DNA from: Austropuccinia psidii
Taxonomy: Eukaryota; Basidiomycota; Pucciniomycetes; Pucciniales; Sphaerophragmiaceae
Assembly: GCA_023105745.1 (NCBI GenBank)
Contig: JALGQZ010000016.1
Location: forward strand, 30,268,579 to 30,332,578
DNA: 64,000 bases
Direction of reading: 5' to 3'
Part shown: piece by piece, positions 59,470 through 64,000 of the stretch
Position numbering within the stretch: position 1 is the first letter of the stretch
How the letters are laid out: every line of letters starts with the position of its first letter
Position numbers and translations under genes: made by a program
The notes under the pieces: generated by a model
Databases searched by the model: none
Seen by the model: only the letters and a program-made list of their open reading frames with translations
Told to the model about the DNA's origin: nothing

Positions 59470-60733
59470 CTCTCACTCTGAAAATCATTTTGATGATGTC
59501 ATGGTTAGGAGTAAAACAGACTCAGAAAATCATCAGAATGATTTCAAAGATGATGAAACTATTATTCCTTCTCTTTATTTCATGGTTAGGGCCAAACCAA
59601 ATATAGAACATCATTAAGACAATAATACCAAAACAAATAGTAGAAGAAAACTCCCCCAAAGCCAAAGACAGCATATCCATGATTCAAAACAAATAATGTC
59701 TCACCTTGGCCATTCAAACAGAGCACATAAGAACTTCTCAACCATTTCAATTGACAAGAAAGCAGCCAATTCCTCATGGTCAAAGCTTCCATCAGTAAAC
59801 ACTTTATCCCATCCTTATTTAATCATTTATAAAACAAAAAAGCCATTTTTACCTGTTGTCATTTGTGAAATCACCCCTTTTGACCATTTGTCTGGCCACC
59901 CTCAAATCCTAAAAGACTGTATTATGACATTAATGTCCTTCCCCCAAAATTGACAAGAAATTAAAACCAATAAAAGGTACTAGGTGGAATTATGATGGGT
60001 ATTGACTTTTTTTCATGTCTCTGATTCTGAAAAATCTGCAGGTGTGTGATTTTTTTGCTTTTTATTTTAGTAATTACTAATTAATTTTCAAATTTTTAGG
60101 TTTTTACTCCTGAAAACCTGGCTTTACTCCTCATCAAATTGAAACAGATAATAAGAAATGGACCAAAATTAAAAAATATAATGAATTCATTTACTAAAGA
60201 ATATCTCATTTTTCTAAATTATCTGCAAATGAAAATCAGCATTAATGGAAGTGGCCAAATTACCAAACTTCAGTAAGCTCAAATGGACTTCTGCCAATCC
60301 AAAGGAAGAATCCAAATATTTTACAAATGTCATTGTCACTCAAGGTGGATTTTTCAATAAGTTCCATCAAGAGTTAAATGATCTCATTGCCTGGACATAT
60401 GGCATATTTTCTTTTGTCTCCAAAAAGATTTCTATCCCCTTCCAACTTTCTTGACCCCATCTGGACATGGCTTGCACTTCCCCAAATTGAAAATGGAGAT
60501 TGATTTTTCAAAAAAACCTGGCATCATGGAGCTCCTTTGGAAGAAATCATCAATTGTTAATCATAAAACAAAATGACAAAATAACTTATTTTGGATGTTC
60601 TTTTCAAATCAACCATAAATTATTTAATGTATGTCACAAATTCTTTAAAATGACAATTAACAAATTTAATTCAAAAGTAAAGGGGTACTTTGAAGGAAAT
60701 ATGCAGGAGCAAAAAAGAGCTAAAAATTATTAA
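59470..60733 (+). pseudogene. TET/JBP-like 2OG-Fe(II) dioxygenase relic inside the Harbinger element
   Basis: Plus-strand pieces in order: SWLG/VRAK-type linker, SHLGHSNRAHKNFSTIS, GHPQILKDCIMTLMSF (59696-59953), then ESKYFTNVIVTQGGFFNKFHQ and AWTYGIFSFVSKK (60245-60454), then in another frame SGHGLHFPKLKMEIDFSKKP, GIMELLWKKSSIVNHKTK, and finally YFGCSFQINHKLF. This is the order in fungal Tet-like 2OG-Fe(II) oxygenases: an H-x-D metal motif in a 'GGF.N..H.D' context, an IDF..GI.E..W segment and a distal His. Here H-x-D reads H-Q-E and stops and frameshifts break the gene. Relatives oxidise 5-methylcytosine or thymine in DNA. Family call by motif, unverified by search. Confidence 0.65.
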
Positions 60734-60856
60734 TTGTAAATAGTTTTATTTTCTCAATAATATCTCCACTCTGTTTTACGCCATAAAACTAAGTACATAG
60801 CTCAATGGTCCTGATGAAATTCACAATTGATTATCTTTTCATGCCAAAGTAATTTA

Positions 60857-61860
60857 TTATATTCTTTCACGTGTATTTACCACATCTTCCCCATTCTCAT
60901 TATTGGAAAAATTATCTGCATGTGGTGGATCATAATCTTCATATAAATCAAACCAGTCATCCCCAATTGGTGCTAATATATTATGTAATATTGTGCAAGA
61001 AACAACCCAGCCAAAAAAGTATTCAATTTCATGATTATCCCTCATTTTATTTTGCATTTCCCTTAGAGAAAACCACTGCTCCTTCAAAATTCTAATTTCA
61101 TGCTCAATTCTGACCCTTCATTTTTCTAGACATTAATTGAAAGAACAGTTGTCTTCATTCTGTGCCACAACTCCCTTATATGCTGGAACAACCCAAGGAG
61201 AGATTTCATATTCTGAATAAGGAATTACTTATCTTTTTCAAAATATTATTGAGGTGTTTGTGCAATTTTCAGATGTTGATATACATTTGAATCATGAAGT
61301 GACCCAGAACAACCCACATGTAGAGAAGTGAACTGTTTTTTTATATCACAAACCAGTTGTATTGACATAGAATACCTTAATTTTAAACAATAAGTAAAAG
61401 GCAAATAAAGAATTAAAATTCAAGAGGTTGCCTCTTTTTAAAATCAAAATATGCTTCACCATCATTTGGGGGATGTTGTGATAATGGTATGAGACTCCCA
61501 TCAATAAATCCAATGTACTCAGCGTAGCCTTCCACCTGCATAACTTGAGACATCTCTCTGCATTGTTCTATTTTTGGCCACAAAATCATTTTTTGCTTCA
61601 ACTTCATTAATATCTGGGTCACTCTTTGAGTGTACAACACAATAGCCCCATGGCTAATTCAAAATAACATTCTGATCTTTCCCAAAGCAGCCCCATTGCC
61701 ATTTGAGTATAACCTTGATAGTGCCACAGCCAATTGTATGGTAGGATTGCATTGTTTTTTTTGTGATTAATTTTGAAATCTTTTATCCTCTTTAATTTTT
61801 GCAACCAATTGTTTGAATCATTCATGTGTGGTCCTACAAAGCTGGCAAAACGTTTCAGAT
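60857..61860 (-). pseudogene. HARBI1-like (DDE_Tnp_4 type) transposase relic
   Basis: Minus-strand pieces: LAVALSRLYSNGNGAALGK, then LYTQRVTQILMKLKQKM and YAEYIGFIDGSLIPLSQHP (61413-61640), CDIKKQFTSLHVGCSGSLHD, and RIEHEIRILKEQWFSLREM...SCTILHNIL (60857-61087). Catalytic residues: Asp of FIDGS (codon near 61501), Asp of LHDS (near 61292) and Glu of RIEH (near 61104). Stops and frameshifts interrupt it, and about 60 bases after FKKR look like a small intron or insertion. It convergently faces the dioxygenase relic. It would cut and rejoin the element ends, with a Myb-like partner. Confidence 0.82.
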
Positions 61861-62371
61861 GATAATGTTTTTAAATAATTCATTTTATATATGTAATTTG
61901 CTGGATATATTCTAAAAGAATTGATGTATCTTTGTGATGTTATCATATCTAATAAGATTATATATTCCTTGATATCAAAATCACAATAAGAGATAAAATA
62001 ATCAATGAACTTCAGTTAGCTTAAGGTCTGAATTAAAGGTAGCCTTTGTGATACCTTTGGCATGGTAAATGAAGAAAAGATCTATATAAAATGCAGCTTG
62101 AAATCAAATACTTTACTGAATAACCATTATATTCAGATTTTATACAAGAGAAGGGAATTTTCATGAAATTCAACATGCCCTTACTGAGTTTTGTGTTGTA
62201 GAAATGTGCCTTTAAGTGAAGCTAAAGGCAGGATTTTAGTATCTAAGCAAAGGATTTGGTACCAAAAACCCTGGTTTTTATGTGCCTAAAAAACCCTTGA
62301 GGTTTGGGATCTCCAAAATCCCAAAACATTTAACGCAGGATTTGGCAAAAAAACACAGGATTTTGAGTGTG
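61861..62371. other. Harbinger right subterminal region
   Basis: Non-coding. It contains several GGATTTGG/CAGGATTTTG motifs between 62230 and 62371 that mirror the CCAAATCC motifs of the left end, likely transposase-binding repeats. Confidence 0.55.
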
Positions 62372-62396
62372 GGATTTGGTAACTTTGACACCCCCT
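62372..62396 (-). repeat. Right terminal inverted repeat of the Harbinger element
   Basis: Its reverse complement, AGGGGGTGTCAAAGTTACC..., matches the left repeat with one C/T difference. AAT follows at 62397-62399. Confidence 0.88.
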
Positions 62397-62399
62397 AAT

Positions 62400-63579
62400 T
62401 TTGAGTTTTTTTTCTATTTTTAGCCATTTGTTTTCAATTTATCATTGTTTGTTCCTATTTTGAGTAGGTTTTTGTTTTAAAAAAGGAATACCAATGAAAG
62501 ATTTTTTAAAAAGAGAAAAAATCTAAAGTGTAACTGTATAAACCTTCTAACATATCATTACTTTCACAATTTTCTTTTTGGTTTCTCACATGTTTCAATA
62601 TTAAAGTGGCTCAAAAAAGGTTGATTTCTGGTACTCCAAAGTCTGTATAATTCCTGAAAAACAATTATTTTAAGCTCCTAAAGCTTCATCCTTCCAAGAA
62701 ATAATATAAGGCGGAACTTCAAGTTGATAAAAGCATCATATCCCAGATTATTTAAACCCCTTCTTTTGGATCATTAATTGTTTTTTTAAAAAGCTTTTAA
62801 TGATATATTTCATCCTTAACCATATGTTTTTTATTTCTTTGAGGACTTTTGATTTTTGAGTCCAGTAAGTCTTTTGATTTGATTTTCCTTATACCATTGT
62901 TTGCTTGAAATTTAATTATGGCTGGGAGTTCCATAAGTCACTGAAGTTAGCCCTTGATCATTTCCTTCCACTCCAACTTCATCAATTTCATCAATTTACT
63001 TATTCAAAACCTAAAGCTTTTGGCTTCAATACCACCTCACAGAATTTCAATGCACCTTATACTGGCACCAAGCATGAATCAAAGGATAAAAATGGTTAAA
63101 ATGATTAAAAAATACCTTCATAAATATGATATCATCAAAGCTTCATACAAAGAATTAGAGTGAAACAGTAAGTTCTGTGATTAAAGGACCAATATTACAT
63201 AGTAGTCCATACAAAATATTCCAATTAAACCTTGAAATGAGTCATTTACAGAAACCCTTTGGCTTAATCTAAAAAGTAAATTATTAAAATTCATTATATC
63301 CCCCCCTTAACTGCTTCAATAATCCTCAACACAACAAATACAGTTCATAATTTAAATAATCACTCAGAAAGAAATTTATTACAGAGAATATAATTAATAT
63401 TTAGTTAACACAGCCTGATAGTACATGGGAAGCCATTACAGAACCTTATATATTAAATTCCTACCTGAATTGAAAATCACATAATACCTTCCTCCTTGAA
63501 TTCAAGGGCTTTTCATAAGCTCAAATTAAGCCAAAACAACACCTGAAGAGATCAAAAGTATCTTTCATCTATTTAAATA
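62400..63579. other. AT-rich stretch with one protein-like scrap
   Basis: The plus frame at 62905-63099 (KSLKLALDHFLPLQLHQFH, TYSKPKAFGFNTTSQNFN) has a coding flavour but no family I can name. The rest shows only low complexity, plus a CCCCCCC run at 63300 that resembles a polypurine tract on the other strand without an LTR next to it. Confidence 0.35.
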
Positions 63580-64000
63580 GGGTGTTGGTAAACACACGTA
63601 AGCTTTTAGTAAAAACACGTAAGCCCTTACGTGTTTTTACTAAAAACTTACGTGTTTTTACCAATTTATGGTAAACACATGTAATTATATGTTAAAAAGA
63701 CATAAGGGGTGGTTTTTAAATGAAATATGCCTATTTATGGCATTTTTAAGGCCATTAATTGCATTATAAATGCAATAAAGGGAATTATTAATTCCATCAA
63801 TGGAATTGTTAATGCCATTTATGGTATTTTGAAGGCCATTAATGCCATTTATGGCATTGTTAAGGCCACAAATGACATTAACAATGCCATTTATGGAAAT
63901 TTTAAGGCTATAAATGACATTAACAATTCCATGAATGGCATTTTTAAGGCCATTAATGCCATTTATGGCATTACTAATGTCATTTATAGCCTTACCAATT
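63580..64000 (-). mobile_element. Second Mutator-like palindrome-array element (truncated by the window end)
   Basis: Starts GGGTGTTGGTAAACACACG, then repeated CACGTAAG/CTTACGTG subterminal motifs, a GGGGTGGTTTTTAAATGAAA junction that is the reverse complement of 56140-56175, and then the ATGCCAT/ATGGCAT array. It is therefore in the opposite orientation to 55041-56258. The left flank is ATTTAAATA; the partner duplication would lie outside the window. Confidence 0.8.

Larger units (their letters stand above)
53420..62396. mobile_element. PIF/Harbinger-type DNA transposon with nested insertions
   Basis: Terminal inverted repeats AGGGGGTGTCAAAGT(C/T)ACCAAATCC at 53420-53444 and 62372-62396 match at 24 of 25 positions and are flanked by AAT on both sides (53417-53419, 62397-62399). 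PIF/Harbinger elements make 3-bp duplications. Further AAATCC/GGGATTTGG motifs near both ends look like subterminal transposase sites. Inside are a HARBI1-like transposase relic (-), a Myb-like ORF relic (+) and a TET/JBP-like relic (+). Without the solo LTR and the Mutator-like element it was about 5.8 kb. Confidence 0.85.

Noticed and set aside
63299..63310. C-run read as a minus-strand polypurine tract
   Set aside because: No LTR-like terminus lies next to it on the minus strand.
1..64000. tRNA, rRNA, CRISPR array, bacterial operon signals
   Set aside because: None seen by eye; composition and gene types are eukaryotic and repeat-derived.

Overview
The window reads as AT-rich, transposon-packed eukaryotic DNA, and I found no convincing host gene in it. 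Ty3/gypsy chromovirus polyproteins, LTR retrotransposons with 1.4-2.1 kb LTRs, a PIF/Harbinger DNA transposon and a TET/JBP-like dioxygenase relic point to a fungus. The gag and pol sequences resemble those I associate with rust fungi (Pucciniales), above all the very large repeat-rich genome of Austropuccinia psidii. That organism call is an inference from family resemblance and was not checked by a search.

Layout. 1-404 (-) is the broken N-terminus of a gag. About 2640-4424 is a degraded LTR (family F4). 5590-6395 holds degenerate tandem repeats. From about 8.1 to 30.26 kb lies one old minus-strand LTR element (E3: 5' LTR 28158-30259, gag, zinc knuckle, protease), cut by three later plus-strand insertions: complete element 1 (9745-20435, repeat AAAGA), a solo F4 LTR (20977-23087, repeat CTTTC) and a solo F2 LTR (26346-27751, repeat ATGGT). 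Element 1 has LTRs I estimate at 97-98% identical and an intact 1195-codon PR-RT-RNaseH-IN-chromodomain frame, but its gag is broken.

30.26-38.48 kb and 50.72-53.42 kb are AT-rich with no recognised gene. Between them element 2 (38485-50712, minus strand) is a decayed chromovirus related to element 1, with the same primer-binding-site sequence. Its right LTR is split by a solo F3 LTR (47896-49822), the LTR family that E3 carries.

53420-62396 is a PIF/Harbinger DNA transposon with 25-bp terminal inverted repeats and an AAT target repeat. It holds a Myb-like ORF relic (+), a TET/JBP-like 2OG-Fe(II) dioxygenase relic (+) and a transposase relic (-). A solo F4 LTR (56619-58522) and a Mutator-like non-autonomous element (55041-56258, 9-bp target repeat) are nested inside it. 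A second copy of the latter, in opposite orientation, begins at about 63580 and runs off the window.

The most unusual points are the TET/JBP-like gene inside a Harbinger element, the small element built from an array of ATGCCAT/ATGGCAT palindromes, the contrast between intact pol and broken gag in element 1, and overlapping reading frames kept in the same register at the gag 5' end of both chromoviruses.
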